Shown here: positions 1 through 9,281 of the stretch, one piece after another
Position numbering within the stretch: the first letter of the stretch is position 1
Layout of the letters: every line of letters starts with the position of its first letter
Assembly: GCF_021726515.1 (NCBI RefSeq)
Contig: NZ_JAKKCJ010000003.1
Span: forward strand, 248,001-312,000
Length of the DNA stretch: 64,000 nucleotides
Direction of reading: 5' to 3'
Source of the DNA: Vibrio sp. CK2-1
GTDB taxonomy: Bacteria > Pseudomonadota > Gammaproteobacteria > Enterobacterales > Vibrionaceae
Position numbers and translations under genes: made by a program
The notes under the pieces: generated by a model
Told to the model about the DNA's origin: nothing
Seen by the model: only the letters and a program-made list of their open reading frames with translations
Databases searched by the model: none

Positions 1-10
1 GTTTCGCTGA

Positions 11-43
11 GTAGAAGAGTTGACAGCGTTTCGACTCTTCTGC
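11..43. other. Hairpin at the left edge, upstream of clpP
   Basis: A 12-bp stem containing two G-T wobbles (11-22 with 32-43) encloses a 9-base loop. No T-run follows, so it is a weak terminator candidate for whatever lies to the left. In vibrios that neighbour is usually tig (trigger factor), but only a stop in one frame at 12-14 is visible here and I do not assign it. From 44 to 285 I see only A/T-rich leader sequence before clpP. Confidence 0.3.
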
Positions 44-285
44 TAACAATGGCTCGATATGACACTCTACTATTTAGAGAGGTTCATTCGGGCCATTTTA
101 TTTTTTAGCTTATTTAGGCTATTTATTTTGGCTTGCAGACCATTTGATGGGGTTTCAAACTATCTACAAGTTTTCAAGCTATCTAAATGGTATTGGTAAG
201 CATCTAGGTTTATGATTAACACAGTTTTGTTTATTATTAGTAATCAATCATATTGGTAAACCTATCTACTACAGGGAAAGCGAAA

Positions 286-912
286 ATGAGCTACCAAGAA
301 AATAATACAATGTCTCCAATTGTTGATGCGCTTGTGCCAATGGTGGTAGAGCAAACTTCTCGTGGTGAGCGTTCTTACGATATCTATTCTCGCCTACTAA
401 AAGAACGTATTATCTTTTTAACCGGACAAGTTGAAGATCACATGGCAAACCTTGTGGTCGCACAATTATTATTCTTAGAATCTGAAAGCCCAGATAAAGA
501 TATTTTCTTATACATCAACTCACCTGGCGGCTCTGTGACTGCAGGGATGTCGATTTACGATACGATGCAATTTATTAAGCCAAACGTAAGTACGGTATGT
601 ATGGGGCAAGCTTGCTCTATGGGTGCATTTTTACTTGCTGGTGGCGAAAAAGGTAAGCGTTTCTGCCTACCGAATTCTCGCGTGATGATTCACCAACCAT
701 TAGGTGGTTTCCAAGGTCAGGCTTCTGATATTCAAATTCATGCGCAAGAAATTCTAACGATTAAGCAACGTTTGAATAATCTATTAGCAGAACATACTGG
801 CCAACCGCTTGAAATCATTGAACGTGATACTGACCGTGATAACTTCATGTCAGCTCAACAATCAGTGGATTACGGCTTGGTTGATGCAGTATTGGAAAAA
901 CGCCCAGCATAA
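286..912 (+). CDS. clpP: ATP-dependent Clp protease proteolytic subunit ClpP
   Basis: Serine peptidase whose two heptameric rings form the cytoplasmic degradation chamber fed by ClpX or ClpA. The triad is visible: Ser111 in GQACSMGAF, His136 in [10 protein letters not shown] and Asp185 in ERDTDRDNF, numbered from the ATG at 286. That start gives 208 residues, close to the E. coli protein, and follows an AGGGA ribosome-binding site. An in-frame TTG at 253 would add 11 residues with no support. The N-terminus carries a propeptide-like segment as in E. coli. clpX follows after 174 bp that hold a large inverted repeat. Confidence 0.97.
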   Translation: MSYQENNTMSPIVDALVPMVVEQTSRGERSYDIYSRLLKERIIFLTGQVEDHMANLVVAQLLFLESESPDKDIFLYINSPGGSVTAGMSIYDTMQFIKPNVSTVCMGQACSMGAFLLAGGEKGKRFCLPNSRVMIHQPLGGFQGQASDIQIHAQEILTIKQRLNNLLAEHTGQPLEIIERDTDRDNFMSAQQSVDYGLVDAVLEKRPA

Positions 913-921
913 ATGAACAAC

Positions 922-985
922 CCTCACTTTATTGAGTGAAAGATCGCAGTAATAAATACGGTCTTGTTCACTAAATAGAGTGAGG
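922..985. repeat. Nested inverted repeat between clpP and clpX
   Basis: A 19-base arm at 922-940 is the reverse complement of 967-985 with two mismatches, giving a long stem with a 26-base loop. The left arm contains its own short inverted repeat (CACT...AGTG), so small local hairpins compete with the long stem. The sequence after it (TTTATTGG) is not a strong T-run. It may be a processing site or a partial terminator that sets the clpP to clpX ratio; the function is inferred. Confidence 0.6.
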
Positions 986-1086
986 TTTATTGGTCTCAAC
1001 CTAGTACATTGTCTTTTATCAATAAGGCATTGTGAGTCAAATTGTTGTAGACTGAACAGAAGAATTAAAGGCTAAGAGGTTAGCGA

Positions 1087-2367
1087 ATGACAGATAAAAG
1101 CAAAGAGGGTGGTAGTACTAAACTGCTGTATTGCTCTTTCTGCGGTAAAAGCCAGCACGAGGTTCGCAAGCTGATCGCAGGTCCTTCCGTTTACGTATGT
1201 GATGAATGTGTCGATTTATGTAACGACATCATACGTGAAGAAGTGAAAGACGTAGTTCCAAAGAAAGAGTCGGAAGCGCTTCCGACACCTAAAGAAATTC
1301 GTGCACACTTAGATGACTATGTTATCGGCCAAGACTATGCCAAGAAAGTGCTGTCTGTTGCGGTTTACAACCACTATAAGCGTTTACGTAATGGTGATAA
1401 GACCAAAGACGGTGTTGAACTAGGTAAAAGTAATATCTTGCTTATCGGTCCAACCGGTAGTGGTAAAACTTTGCTAGCTGAGACTTTGGCTCGTTTTCTT
1501 GATGTACCGTTCACTATGGCAGATGCGACTACGTTAACCGAAGCAGGTTACGTTGGTGAAGATGTAGAAAACATCATTCAAAAGCTGCTGCAAAAATGTG
1601 ATTACGACGTTGCGAAAGCAGAGCGCGGTATCGTGTATATCGATGAGATTGATAAAATTTCTCGTAAAGCGGAAAACCCATCGATCACTCGTGATGTATC
1701 GGGTGAAGGTGTACAGCAAGCATTGTTGAAACTAGTTGAAGGTACCGTTGCATCGGTTCCACCACAAGGTGGTCGTAAGCATCCTCAACAAGAGTTTTTA
1801 CAAGTTGATACGTCTAAAATCCTATTCATCTGTGGTGGCGCGTTTGCTGGCCTAGATAAAGTGATTGAACAACGTGTTGCTGTGGGTACTGGTATTGGTT
1901 TCGGCGCGGAAGTGCGCAGTAAAGATGAAGCGAAAAGTGCAGGTGAATTATTCAAACAAGTTGAACCAGAAGATTTGGTGAAATATGGTTTGATCCCTGA
2001 ATTTATCGGTCGTCTACCAGTGACTACTACCTTGACCGAACTTGATGAAGAAGCGTTGATTCAGATCCTTTGTGAACCGAAAAACGCACTGACTAAGCAA
2101 TACGGTGCCTTATTCGATTTAGAAGGTGCTGAGCTTGAGTTCCGTGAAGATGCGCTTCAAGCGATTGCTAAAAAAGCAATGGAGCGTAAAACCGGTGCTC
2201 GTGGTCTACGTTCTATTTTGGAGTCGGTTCTGCTAGAAACCATGTATGAGTTACCTTCTGATAAAGAAGTGACCAAAGTGGTGATTGATGAATCTGTAAT
2301 CAAAGGCGAATCTGAGCCATTGTTGATTTATCAAAACGCTGAAAACCAGCTCGCTAGCTCTGAATAA
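1087..2367 (+). CDS. clpX: ClpX, ATP-dependent unfoldase of the ClpXP protease
   Basis: AAA+ unfoldase that recognises tagged substrates and threads them into ClpP. An N-terminal zinc-binding domain (CSFCGK then CDECVDLC, residues ~14-42) precedes Walker A GPTGSGKT (~120), the pore motif GYVGED, Walker B IDEIDK, an RKH loop (GGRKHPQ) and sensor 2 (TGARGLRS). The 426 residues match the family. The ATG follows GAGG at a suitable distance. A strong terminator lies directly downstream, so lon is transcribed separately even though it is next in line. Confidence 0.97.
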   Translation: MTDKSKEGGSTKLLYCSFCGKSQHEVRKLIAGPSVYVCDECVDLCNDIIREEVKDVVPKKESEALPTPKEIRAHLDDYVIGQDYAKKVLSVAVYNHYKRLRNGDKTKDGVELGKSNILLIGPTGSGKTLLAETLARFLDVPFTMADATTLTEAGYVGEDVENIIQKLLQKCDYDVAKAERGIVYIDEIDKISRKAENPSITRDVSGEGVQQALLKLVEGTVASVPPQGGRKHPQQEFLQVDTSKILFICGGAFAGLDKVIEQRVAVGTGIGFGAEVRSKDEAKSAGELFKQVEPEDLVKYGLIPEFIGRLPVTTTLTELDEEALIQILCEPKNALTKQYGALFDLEGAELEFREDALQAIAKKAMERKTGARGLRSILESVLLETMYELPSDKEVTKVVIDESVIKGESEPLLIYQNAENQLASSE

Positions 2368-2394
2368 TTCGAGTTATCACCAAAATATGAATTT

Positions 2395-2423
2395 AAAGGA
2401 GGCTTTGTGCCTCCTTTTTTTAT
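2395..2423 (+). terminator. Rho-independent terminator of clpX
   Basis: A perfect 9-bp stem, AAAGGAGGC (2395-2403) with GCCTCCTTT (2409-2417), has a 5-base loop and runs into a T-tract. Confidence 0.9.
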
Positions 2424-2430
2424 TTTGTTA

Positions 2431-2458
2431 TTGAAACTAGCAAGATAGCCCCCATATA
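2431..2458 (+). promoter_or_regulatory. Sigma32 (RpoH)-type heat-shock promoter of lon
   Basis: TTGAAA at 2431-2436 and CCCCATATA at 2450-2458 match the sigma32 -35 and -10 consensus (CTTGAAA / CCCCATNT) with about 14 bases between the core elements. The site is 40-65 bp upstream of the lon ATG and just past the clpX terminator. lon is a classical heat-shock gene, which supports the call. Confidence 0.75.
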
Positions 2459-2496
2459 CTTTTCAATGAATGTGCAAACGGAATAGAGAGAATAAT

Positions 2497-4848
2497 ATGA
2501 ACTTGGAGCGTTCCGAGCGTATCGAGATTCCCGTATTACCCCTACGTGATGTTGTGGTTTACCCACACATGGTCATTCCACTTTTTGTTGGCCGTGAAAA
2601 GTCGATTCAATGTTTAGAAACCGCAATGGATACCAACAAGCAAGTTTTGTTGGTGGCTCAAAAAGATGCGGAAACCGATGAACCCAACATCGATGATTTA
2701 TTTTCAACAGGTACAGTTGCCACTATTTTGCAGTTATTGAAATTGCCAGATGGTACGGTAAAAGTATTGGTTGAAGGGCAGCAGCGTGCCAAGGTGCATG
2801 CTTTTTCTAATGAAGAATTCTTCACTGCCGATGCTGAATATTTAGCAACCCCTGACATTGATGATCGTGAACAAGAAGTGATTGTTCGTAGTGCGATTAA
2901 TCAATTTGAAGGTTTTATCAAGTTAAATAAAAAGATCCCACCAGAGGTTCTGACTTCGCTTAATGGTATTGATGAAGCTGCGCGCCTTGCAGATACCATC
3001 GCCGCTCATATGCCATTAAAACTCAATGATAAACAACGTGTGCTTGAAATCACCGATGTCGTTGAGCGCCTAGAGTTTTTAATGGGCATGATGGAGTCAG
3101 AAATTGACTTGCTGCAAGTTGAAAAACGCATTCGTGGCCGTGTTAAAAAGCAGATGGAGAAATCCCAGCGCGAGTACTATTTGAATGAGCAAATGAAAGC
3201 TATTCAAAAAGAACTTGGCGATATGGACGATGCTCCAGATGAATTCGAAGCTCTGCAAAAGAAAATCGAAGACGCGAAAATGCCAAAAGAAGCTCGTGAA
3301 AAAACCGAGCAAGAGCTACAAAAGTTGAAAATGATGTCGCCAATGTCGGCAGAAGCAACCGTGGTTCGTGGTTATATCGACTGGATGGTTGGTGTACCTT
3401 GGGCGAAACGCTCTAAAGTGAAAAAGAATTTAGCTAAAGCGGAAGAAGTGCTTAATGAAGACCACTACGGTCTAGAACGCGTGAAAGAACGTATTCTTGA
3501 GTACTTAGCGGTGCAAAACCGTATCAACAAGCTTAAAGGGCCGATTCTGTGCCTAGTTGGGCCTCCAGGTGTAGGTAAAACCTCTCTTGGTCGCTCAATT
3601 GCTGCCGCAACGGGTCGTAAATATACTCGTATGGCGCTAGGTGGCGTGCGTGACGAAGCGGAAATCCGTGGTCACCGCCGTACTTATATCGGTTCTATGC
3701 CAGGTAAACTGATCCAAAAAATGTCGAAAGTGGGCGTGAAAAACCCATTATTCCTATTGGATGAGATTGATAAAATGGCGTCAGATATGCGTGGTGATCC
3801 ATCATCAGCATTGTTAGAAGTCCTTGATCCTGAGCAGAACAACTCATTTAACGATCATTACTTAGAAGTGGATTTCGATCTTTCTGATGTGATGTTTGTT
3901 GCGACGTCGAACTCAATGAACATTCCAGGTCCATTATTGGATCGAATGGAAGTAATTCGTTTGTCGGGCTATACCGAAGATGAAAAGCTTAACATTGCTA
4001 AACGTCACCTAGTGGATAAGCAGATTGAACGCAATGGTCTGAAGCCTCACGAGATTGTGATCGAAGATTCAGCGATTATCGGTATTATCCGCTATTACAC
4101 GCGTGAAGCAGGTGTACGTAGTCTTGAGCGTGAAATCTCGAAGATATGCCGTAAAGCGGTTAAAAATATCTTATTGAACAGCGAGCTAAAATCAGTGACC
4201 GTCACTATGGATAACTTGAAAGAGTATCTAGGGGTACAACGTTGTGATTATGGCAAAGCCGAAGAAAGTAACCGTATTGGTCAAGTGACAGGGCTTGCTT
4301 GGACTGAAGTGGGCGGTGACTTGCTGACCATTGAAACACAATCCATGATTGGTAAAGGTAAATTAACTTATACCGGTTCACTGGGTGATGTGATGCAAGA
4401 GTCTATTCAGGCTGCCATGACGGTGGTTCGTTCTCGTGCAGAAAAACTGGGTATTAACCCTGATTTCTACGAAAAACGTGATATTCACGTTCACGTACCA
4501 GAAGGCGCAACTCCGAAAGATGGCCCGAGTGCTGGTATCGCAATGTGTACCGCATTAGTCTCGAGCTTAACCGGTAATCCTGTACGAGCCGATGTTGCGA
4601 TGACAGGTGAAATTACGCTACGTGGTGAAGTACTTCCGATCGGTGGTTTGAAAGAAAAACTGTTGGCAGCACACCGTGGTGGAATCAAAACGGTCATTAT
4701 TCCAAAAGAAAATGAGCGTGATTTGGAAGACATTCCAGCCAATGTTATCGGTGACTTAAATGTCAGACCAGTACAGTGGTTAGACGAAGTTTTACCGTTA
4801 GCACTAGAAAATGACCCTACAGGTTGTGTGATTGAAGTCACAAACTAG
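2497..4848 (+). CDS. lon: Lon ATP-dependent serine protease
   Basis: Homohexameric AAA+ protease that removes misfolded and regulatory proteins in the cytoplasm. The N-terminal substrate-binding domain begins at [13 protein letters not shown] and is followed by a coiled-coil region (~residues 190-300), Walker A GPPGVGKT (~356), Walker [10 protein letters not shown], and the protease domain with catalytic Ser in DGPSAGIAM (~680) and Lys in [10 protein letters not shown] (~722). The ATG at 2497 after AGAGAG gives 783 residues, one short of E. coli Lon. An upstream in-frame ATG at 2470 would add nine unconserved residues. Confidence 0.97.
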   Translation: MNLERSERIEIPVLPLRDVVVYPHMVIPLFVGREKSIQCLETAMDTNKQVLLVAQKDAETDEPNIDDLFSTGTVATILQLLKLPDGTVKVLVEGQQRAKVHAFSNEEFFTADAEYLATPDIDDREQEVIVRSAINQFEGFIKLNKKIPPEVLTSLNGIDEAARLADTIAAHMPLKLNDKQRVLEITDVVERLEFLMGMMESEIDLLQVEKRIRGRVKKQMEKSQREYYLNEQMKAIQKELGDMDDAPDEFEALQKKIEDAKMPKEAREKTEQELQKLKMMSPMSAEATVVRGYIDWMVGVPWAKRSKVKKNLAKAEEVLNEDHYGLERVKERILEYLAVQNRINKLKGPILCLVGPPGVGKTSLGRSIAAATGRKYTRMALGGVRDEAEIRGHRRTYIGSMPGKLIQKMSKVGVKNPLFLLDEIDKMASDMRGDPSSALLEVLDPEQNNSFNDHYLEVDFDLSDVMFVATSNSMNIPGPLLDRMEVIRLSGYTEDEKLNIAKRHLVDKQIERNGLKPHEIVIEDSAIIGIIRYYTREAGVRSLEREISKICRKAVKNILLNSELKSVTVTMDNLKEYLGVQRCDYGKAEESNRIGQVTGLAWTEVGGDLLTIETQSMIGKGKLTYTGSLGDVMQESIQAAMTVVRSRAEKLGINPDFYEKRDIHVHVPEGATPKDGPSAGIAMCTALVSSLTGNPVRADVAMTGEITLRGEVLPIGGLKEKLLAAHRGGIKTVIIPKENERDLEDIPANVIGDLNVRPVQWLDEVLPLALENDPTGCVIEVTN

Positions 4849-4878
4849 TGATATTCAACAAATTTAGTTAAAAGATTG

Positions 4879-4918
4879 ACGCTGACGAGACAGAAAATGC
4901 TTGTCAGCGTTTTTTTTC
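4879..4918 (+). terminator. Terminator after lon
   Basis: ACGCTGAC (4879-4886) pairs with GTCAGCGT (4903-4910) and is followed by eight T residues. From 4919 to 5089 I see only the upstream region of hupB. Confidence 0.85.
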
Positions 4919-5089
4919 AAGGCTAAGTTAAGTTTCGATAGACCTGAGCCAAGGGTTATTAGGGCGTAAGCCTTTTAAAAGCTGATCAAATAAAGGCCAG
5001 TCTAATTTTTTATCTTTACGACAACGACAATTTTTTATTGGAACGATTGCTATTAATATTTATGTTGGTAGCTAAAAGGGGAACAACAA

Positions 5090-5362
5090 GTGAATAAAAC
5101 TCAACTAGTAGAAAAAATTGCAGGCGACGCAGATATCTCTAAAGCAGCTGCAGGCCGTGCACTAGATGCATTTATCGAAACTGTAACTGAAACACTGAAA
5201 TCAGAAGACCAAGTTGCCCTAGTTGGCTTCGGTACTTTTAGCGTTCGTACTCGTGCAGCTCGCACAGGCCGTAACCCTAAAACTGGTGATGTGATCCAAA
5301 TTGCTGAAGCTAAAGTACCAGCATTCAAAGCAGGCAAAGCACTAAAAGACGCGTGTAACTAA
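5090..5362 (+). CDS. hupB: DNA-binding protein HU-beta
   Basis: Small nucleoid protein that binds and bends DNA as a dimer. Its 90 residues span the complete bacterial HU fold: an N-terminal helical dimer region ([10 protein letters not shown]), the GFGTFSV strand and the beta-arm with RTGRNPKTG. Translation begins at a GTG with AAAAGGGG about 7 bases upstream. The position after lon and before ppiD is the usual gammaproteobacterial order and distinguishes hupB from hupA. A terminator follows, so the gene is probably monocistronic. Confidence 0.96.
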   Translation: MNKTQLVEKIAGDADISKAAAGRALDAFIETVTETLKSEDQVALVGFGTFSVRTRAARTGRNPKTGDVIQIAEAKVPAFKAGKALKDACN

Positions 5363-5401
5363 TTTGTCCCAATAAGTGTTTTCCCTTTTTGGCGAAAATT
5401 C

Positions 5402-5472
5402 TTGAGGTTTTTACGTCGAACCTCAATCTTTGTTTATCAAAAAGCGCATCTTACTGGTGCGCTTTTCTTTTT
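5402..5472 (+). terminator. Two tandem hairpins, terminator of hupB
   Basis: The first hairpin pairs TTGAGGTT (5402-5409) with AACCTCAA (5419-5426). The second pairs AAAAGCGCA (5440-5448) with TGCGCTTTT (5458-5466) and runs into a C/T-rich T-tract. The second has the form of an intrinsic terminator. Confidence 0.8.
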
Positions 5473-5565
5473 CTGATATCATCGACACATATTTTTATTC
5501 TATCAAGCATAGAGTCGTAAGACGCTGTAATTGGTAACCGACAGTATTTAGAGAGCAGTCAGACT

Positions 5566-7425
5566 ATGATGGATCGACTACGCGAAGGCGTAAATGGTAT
5601 AGCAGTTAAAATTATACTTGTTTTAATTATCCTTTCTTTTGTATTTGCTGGTGTGGGCAGCTACTTAGTAGGCGGTGGTAGCACTACTGCTGCAAAAGTT
5701 GGCAACACTACTATCGACCGTGGTGCCTTTGAGCAAGCGTATCAAAATGAACGTAACCGCATGCAATCACAAATGGGAGATTATTTCTCTACTTTGATGG
5801 GTGATCAGCAATACGTACAAACTTTCCGTAAAAGCGTGCTTGATCGCATGATCAACGATGTACTGCTTGAGCAATATGCACAGTCTTTAGGCTTACGTGT
5901 CAGCGATGACCAAGTTAGCCAACTGATTTTGACTATGCCGGAGTTTCAAACTAATGGTAAGTTTGATCAAGATATCTATGCGGCTACATTACGTCGCGCT
6001 GGTTTTAGTGCCGATAGCTTTGCGGAATATTTACGTAAAGACCTATTGAAAAACCAAGTGATTTCAGCGGTTCAAAACAGTGAATTTACACTGGACAATG
6101 AAGTTGAGCAGCAATCACAATTACTTACTCAAACGCGTGATATTCAAACTATTACCCTCAATGTAGGTGAGTTTGCGAATAAAGCACAAGTGACCGATGA
6201 AGAGCTGCAATCGTACTATAAAACGCATTCAGAGAACTTCGAGCGTCCAGCGCAGATGAAAGTGGCTTATGTTGAGCTTTCTGCAGAGCAGTTAAAAAAA
6301 TCAATCCAAGTGACGGATGAAGATGCTCAAGCTTACTATCAAGAGCACCTAGATAAATATTCAACTAAAGAGCAGCGTAAAGTACGCCATATCTTAATTA
6401 AAGATGATCAAGCAAAAGCAGACGAAATCTTAGCGAAATTGAAAGCGGGTGAAGATTTTGCAACCGTTGCAAAAGAAAACTCTGAAGATGTGGGTAGTGC
6501 TAGACAAGGTGGCGATTTAGGTTGGATTGAAAAGGGGGTGATGGATCCTGCATTTGAAGAAGCCGCGTTTGCCTTAGCATCGAAAGGTGATATTTCAGAC
6601 GTTGTGAAATCAGATTTTGGTTACCACATCATTCAACTAGAAGATGAAAATGCACCAGATGCTAAGCCGTATTCAGAAGTTGCTACTGAAATAAAATCAG
6701 AGTTGCTTGATGAAAAAGCAGTGGACCAATTTTACAAGCTTCAAACTGAGCTAGAATCGGTTGCTTTTGAATCTCCTGATTCATTAGATGAGTCAGCGAA
6801 GGTTGTTGGTCAGAAGATCCAGACGACAGATTTTATTTCTCAAGCCGATGCGCCTGAAATCTTAAAAGTACCTGCCGTTGCTCAAGCATTAGAAAGTGCT
6901 GATGTTAAGCAAGAAGGCATGAACTCTGAAGTGTTAGAGATTGCTCCTGAGCATGTCATTGTCGTGCGTGTTAATGAAGTACGTGATGAAACATTATTGC
7001 CTCTTGAAGAAGTAAAAGACCAAGTGAACGCGCACTTGCTTGCAACCAAAGGCGAGCAGAATGCCCTTGATTTAGCTTCTAAAGTGGTGACATCACTACA
7101 GAAAGGCGATGACAGCGTGTTAGCCGACAATCAACTAAGTTTTGCTGATGAGCAGAATATTGACCGTCGTTCACCATTGGCACAAAACGTATTTGCTTTG
7201 CCACATCCTGAAGATGGCTCAGCGACATACGGCCAAACTAAAGATGAGCAAGGTAATATCGTGATTGTTAAGCTAAATAAAGTAACAACCGGCAGCGATG
7301 CTCAGTTTGAGCAACAAATTGGTTCTCAGTTACTACGTATGAATAACCAACAAGATTTAGAAGTGATCTTAAATTCACTACGTCAATCAACATCAGTGGA
7401 ATACCACGCTCTTGAAGAGCAATAA
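5566..7425 (+). CDS. ppiD: PpiD, inner-membrane-anchored periplasmic folding factor
   Basis: SurA-like chaperone of the PpiD family, tethered at the SecYEG exit to help newly exported proteins fold. One N-terminal membrane anchor (~residues 12-36, VKIILVLIILSFVFAGVGSY) is followed by a SurA-N-like helical region, a parvulin domain (~residues 265-355, VRHILIK ... GGDLGWIEKG ... GYHIIQL) and a C-terminal helical region. Its 619 residues are close to E. coli PpiD (623). Two ATGs are adjacent; the first is taken, with AGAGAG about 12 bases upstream. The parvulin domain of E. coli PpiD is reported to have little or no isomerase activity, so enzymatic activity is not assumed. Confidence 0.94.
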   Translation: MMDRLREGVNGIAVKIILVLIILSFVFAGVGSYLVGGGSTTAAKVGNTTIDRGAFEQAYQNERNRMQSQMGDYFSTLMGDQQYVQTFRKSVLDRMINDVLLEQYAQSLGLRVSDDQVSQLILTMPEFQTNGKFDQDIYAATLRRAGFSADSFAEYLRKDLLKNQVISAVQNSEFTLDNEVEQQSQLLTQTRDIQTITLNVGEFANKAQVTDEELQSYYKTHSENFERPAQMKVAYVELSAEQLKKSIQVTDEDAQAYYQEHLDKYSTKEQRKVRHILIKDDQAKADEILAKLKAGEDFATVAKENSEDVGSARQGGDLGWIEKGVMDPAFEEAAFALASKGDISDVVKSDFGYHIIQLEDENAPDAKPYSEVATEIKSELLDEKAVDQFYKLQTELESVAFESPDSLDESAKVVGQKIQTTDFISQADAPEILKVPAVAQALESADVKQEGMNSEVLEIAPEHVIVVRVNEVRDETLLPLEEVKDQVNAHLLATKGEQNALDLASKVVTSLQKGDDSVLADNQLSFADEQNIDRRSPLAQNVFALPHPEDGSATYGQTKDEQGNIVIVKLNKVTTGSDAQFEQQIGSQLLRMNNQQDLEVILNSLRQSTSVEYHALEEQ

Positions 7426-7454
7426 TCGATATTGATTGGTATTGAGTAATACTT

Positions 7455-7489
7455 ACAAAGGCTGCCTTAGGGTGGCCTTTGTACTTTTA
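7455..7489 (+). terminator. Probable terminator after ppiD
   Basis: ACAAAGGC (7455-7462) pairs with GCCTTTGT (7475-7482), followed by the short T-run ACTTTT. It is a modest terminator that overlaps the start of a 16-bp palindrome. Confidence 0.6.
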
Positions 7490-7501
7490 GGGCGCCCTAA
7501 A
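7486..7501. repeat. Perfect 16-bp palindrome
   Basis: TTTAGGGCGCCCTAAA is a perfect palindrome between the ppiD terminator and the comEA upstream region. It could be an operator for a dimeric DNA-binding protein or a second small hairpin. No function is assigned. Confidence 0.6.
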
Positions 7502-7661
7502 TAATTCGCTCATTGACGTCTATAGCTCACTGAAATATGTAATTAATATGTTTATGAGTAGTCTGCAATTTGGTGATGACTCTCATGTCCATTTTTAAGA
7601 CAAATCGACATAGTAGTTTCATTTAGTCTTTTCCTTTTAGTGCTCAAAAAGGAGAGAACAA

Positions 7662-7955
7662 ATGATGTTATTACGTTTATGTTTAGTCATGTTGCTGTCG
7701 ATTGGTAGTGTGTCCAATGTGGCTTTTGCCAATACCGAAGCATCGCATGATGGCATTGAGATCACCGTCAATATCAATACCGCTAGTGCCGAAGAAATTG
7801 CCACTATGCTAAATGGCATTGGTGAGAAAAAGGCACAAGATATTGTGGAATATCGTGAAGCCAATGGTAGTTTCAAGTCGCTTGATGAGTTAACACAAGT
7901 AAAAGGGATCGGCGAGACTACCGTAGAAAAGAACAAACAGCGAATTTTGCTTTAG
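7662..7955 (+). CDS. comEA: ComEA family DNA-uptake protein
   Basis: Periplasmic DNA-binding protein of natural transformation. It binds incoming double-stranded DNA and acts as a ratchet for uptake across the outer membrane. The 97 residues hold a signal peptide (~1-23, ending near AFA) and a helix-hairpin-helix domain with the motif VNINTASAEEIATML, LNGIGEKKAQDIVEYR and VKGIGETTVEKN. AAAAAGGAG lies just upstream of two adjacent ATGs. In vibrios comEA stands next to ppiD, as here. A poor CRP-like half-site pair near 7572-7587 is too degenerate to call. Confidence 0.92.
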   Translation: MMLLRLCLVMLLSIGSVSNVAFANTEASHDGIEITVNINTASAEEIATMLNGIGEKKAQDIVEYREANGSFKSLDELTQVKGIGETTVEKNKQRILL

Positions 7956-8041
7956 TCTTCTTACCGCTGAAGTAAAGCTGAGCTGTCGCCTGATTAGATT
8001 GCTATCGTTTGAAGTGTTCAATCTTTGAATGTTGAATTAAG

Positions 8042-8073
8042 AGCCTTGCACTGCGGTGTGAGGCTTTTTTATT
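8042..8073 (+). terminator. Terminator of comEA
   Basis: A 10-bp stem with wobbles, AGCCTTGCAC (8042-8051) with GTGTGAGGCT (8056-8065), has a 4-base loop and is followed by TTTTTT. It reaches the 3' end of the convergent rhombosortase gene. Confidence 0.8.
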
Positions 8074-8626
8074 TATTAGCCCCTACTTGCTTAGGTTTGA
8101 TGCTAACGGCAAGCACAGCGCCGGATATTGCGCCAAATAGGTGTGCATCAATGGCAACTTTAGCGCCAATTAATGTTTCACTGCCCGTCGCTGAGCCGAA
8201 CCATTGTTCCCAGAGGATTTTTGCAGTTAAACCGATTAATAGTAGCGCGTTGCTTTTTCGGCCCAATCGATATTCGACAAGTGCATAAAATGCAAATAAG
8301 CCGTGCAGCACACCAGATAAACCAACGTATATTTGCATTGAGGTAAACAGAAGTAGACTACCTACACTAAGACACAAGCCGATAAATACCAGTAAAAATT
8401 GTCGCGCTTCGATGTGAGCACGAAAAATAAAGCTGATAATCCATAAACCCAACAGGTTCATCGAGAGGTGATAGAGATTGGTATGGGTTAAGTTTCCTGT
8501 TACGATCCGCCACCATTGCCCCGTCATAATGGCGTTATGATCCCATTGCATCCACCCTTGTAAACTCGGTAGTTGGGATAGACCCATTAGTACGCTAATG
8601 CTGAAAAGTAAAAGGATCGCTCTCAT
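8069..8626 (-). CDS. rrtA: Rhombosortase (rhomboid-family intramembrane protease)
   Basis: Rhomboid-like serine protease of the inner membrane. Members of this family process proteins carrying a C-terminal GlyGly-CTERM anchor before surface release (RssP in Vibrio cholerae). About five to six hydrophobic segments are visible. The catalytic Ser lies in YVGLSGVLHG and the catalytic His in IDAHLFGAISG. The likely start is the ATG of MRAILLL at 8626; ATG 8632 would add two residues, and a longer frame to 8761 lies inside the divergent DTW gene. The two genes abut head to head with no usual promoter space. Substrates are not in this window. Confidence 0.85.
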   Translation of the reverse strand: MRAILLLFSISVLMGLSQLPSLQGWMQWDHNAIMTGQWWRIVTGNLTHTNLYHLSMNLLGLWIISFIFRAHIEARQFLLVFIGLCLSVGSLLLFTSMQIYVGLSGVLHGLFAFYALVEYRLGRKSNALLLIGLTAKILWEQWFGSATGSETLIGAKVAIDAHLFGAISGAVLAVSIKPKQVGANK

Positions 8627-8630
8627 TCCC

Positions 8631-9251
8631 ATGTCTCGATATTGTTTACAGTGTGGAAAGGCTAATAATGCCTGTATTTGTGATTGGATTAAACCAATAG
8701 ATTGCTCGGTACGAGTGGTGATCTTGCAACATCCCAGCGAATCTAAAAGGCCAATGGGCACGGCAAAAATACTGCAATTAAGTTTGAGTCAGTGTGACAT
8801 CTGCATTGGTGAAGACTTTTCGCAACATTCAGAGTTAAACGCCTTACTACAAGATGAGCAAACTGAGTCGCTAATTCTATATCCAAGCGAGAATAGTCAA
8901 TCACTGGACAGCGTCGCTCTTAGATGTGATGAACTCGTTGCTGAGAATAAGCGCTTATGTTTGGTTTTACTCGATGGTACCTGGAAGAAAGCCTATAAAA
9001 TGTGGCAGCTTTCGAGCAACTTACATTCACTGCCGTGTGTGGCGCTACCGAGTCACTTGCAAGGTAATTACCGCATTAGAAAGGCACCCACAGAGCAGCA
9101 CCTTTCTACCGTTGAGGCTGGCTTTCATGCATTATCTGCTATCAAGCCGCAAGTTGATTTCTCACCATTACTTACCGCATTTACCAATATGGTCGACTTT
9201 CAGATTTCCCAAATGCCAGAAGGGGTCTTTGAGCGTAATTACAACCCTTAA
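8631..9251 (+). CDS. DTW-domain tRNA-uridine aminocarboxypropyltransferase family protein
   Basis: DTW-domain proteins (TapT/YfiP in E. coli) transfer the 3-amino-3-carboxypropyl group of S-adenosylmethionine to tRNA uridine. An N-terminal cysteine cluster (CLQCGKANNACIC) precedes the signature LLDGTWKKAYKM (~residues 113-124 from this start) and a C-terminal PTEQHLSTVEA motif. The start at MSRYCLQC fits the family; an ATG at 8598 is possible. AAGGA at 8612-8616 is rather far upstream. The target nucleoside of this homologue cannot be read from sequence, so no gene symbol is given. Confidence 0.85.
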   Translation: MSRYCLQCGKANNACICDWIKPIDCSVRVVILQHPSESKRPMGTAKILQLSLSQCDICIGEDFSQHSELNALLQDEQTESLILYPSENSQSLDSVALRCDELVAENKRLCLVLLDGTWKKAYKMWQLSSNLHSLPCVALPSHLQGNYRIRKAPTEQHLSTVEAGFHALSAIKPQVDFSPLLTAFTNMVDFQISQMPEGVFERNYNP

Positions 9252-9281
9252 ACCATAATCCTAAGTTCAATAAGAAGAATT

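Noticed and set aside
5101..5337. 78-codon minus-strand frame opposite hupB
   Set aside because: Antisense to a highly conserved gene; frame openness follows from hupB codon bias.
7572..7587. Possible CRP-S site upstream of comEA
   Set aside because: Only about 7 of 10 consensus positions match and the 3' half-site is poor.
7637..7936. 99-codon minus-strand frame opposite comEA
   Set aside because: It is antisense to a clear signal-peptide plus helix-hairpin-helix protein and has no recognisable product.
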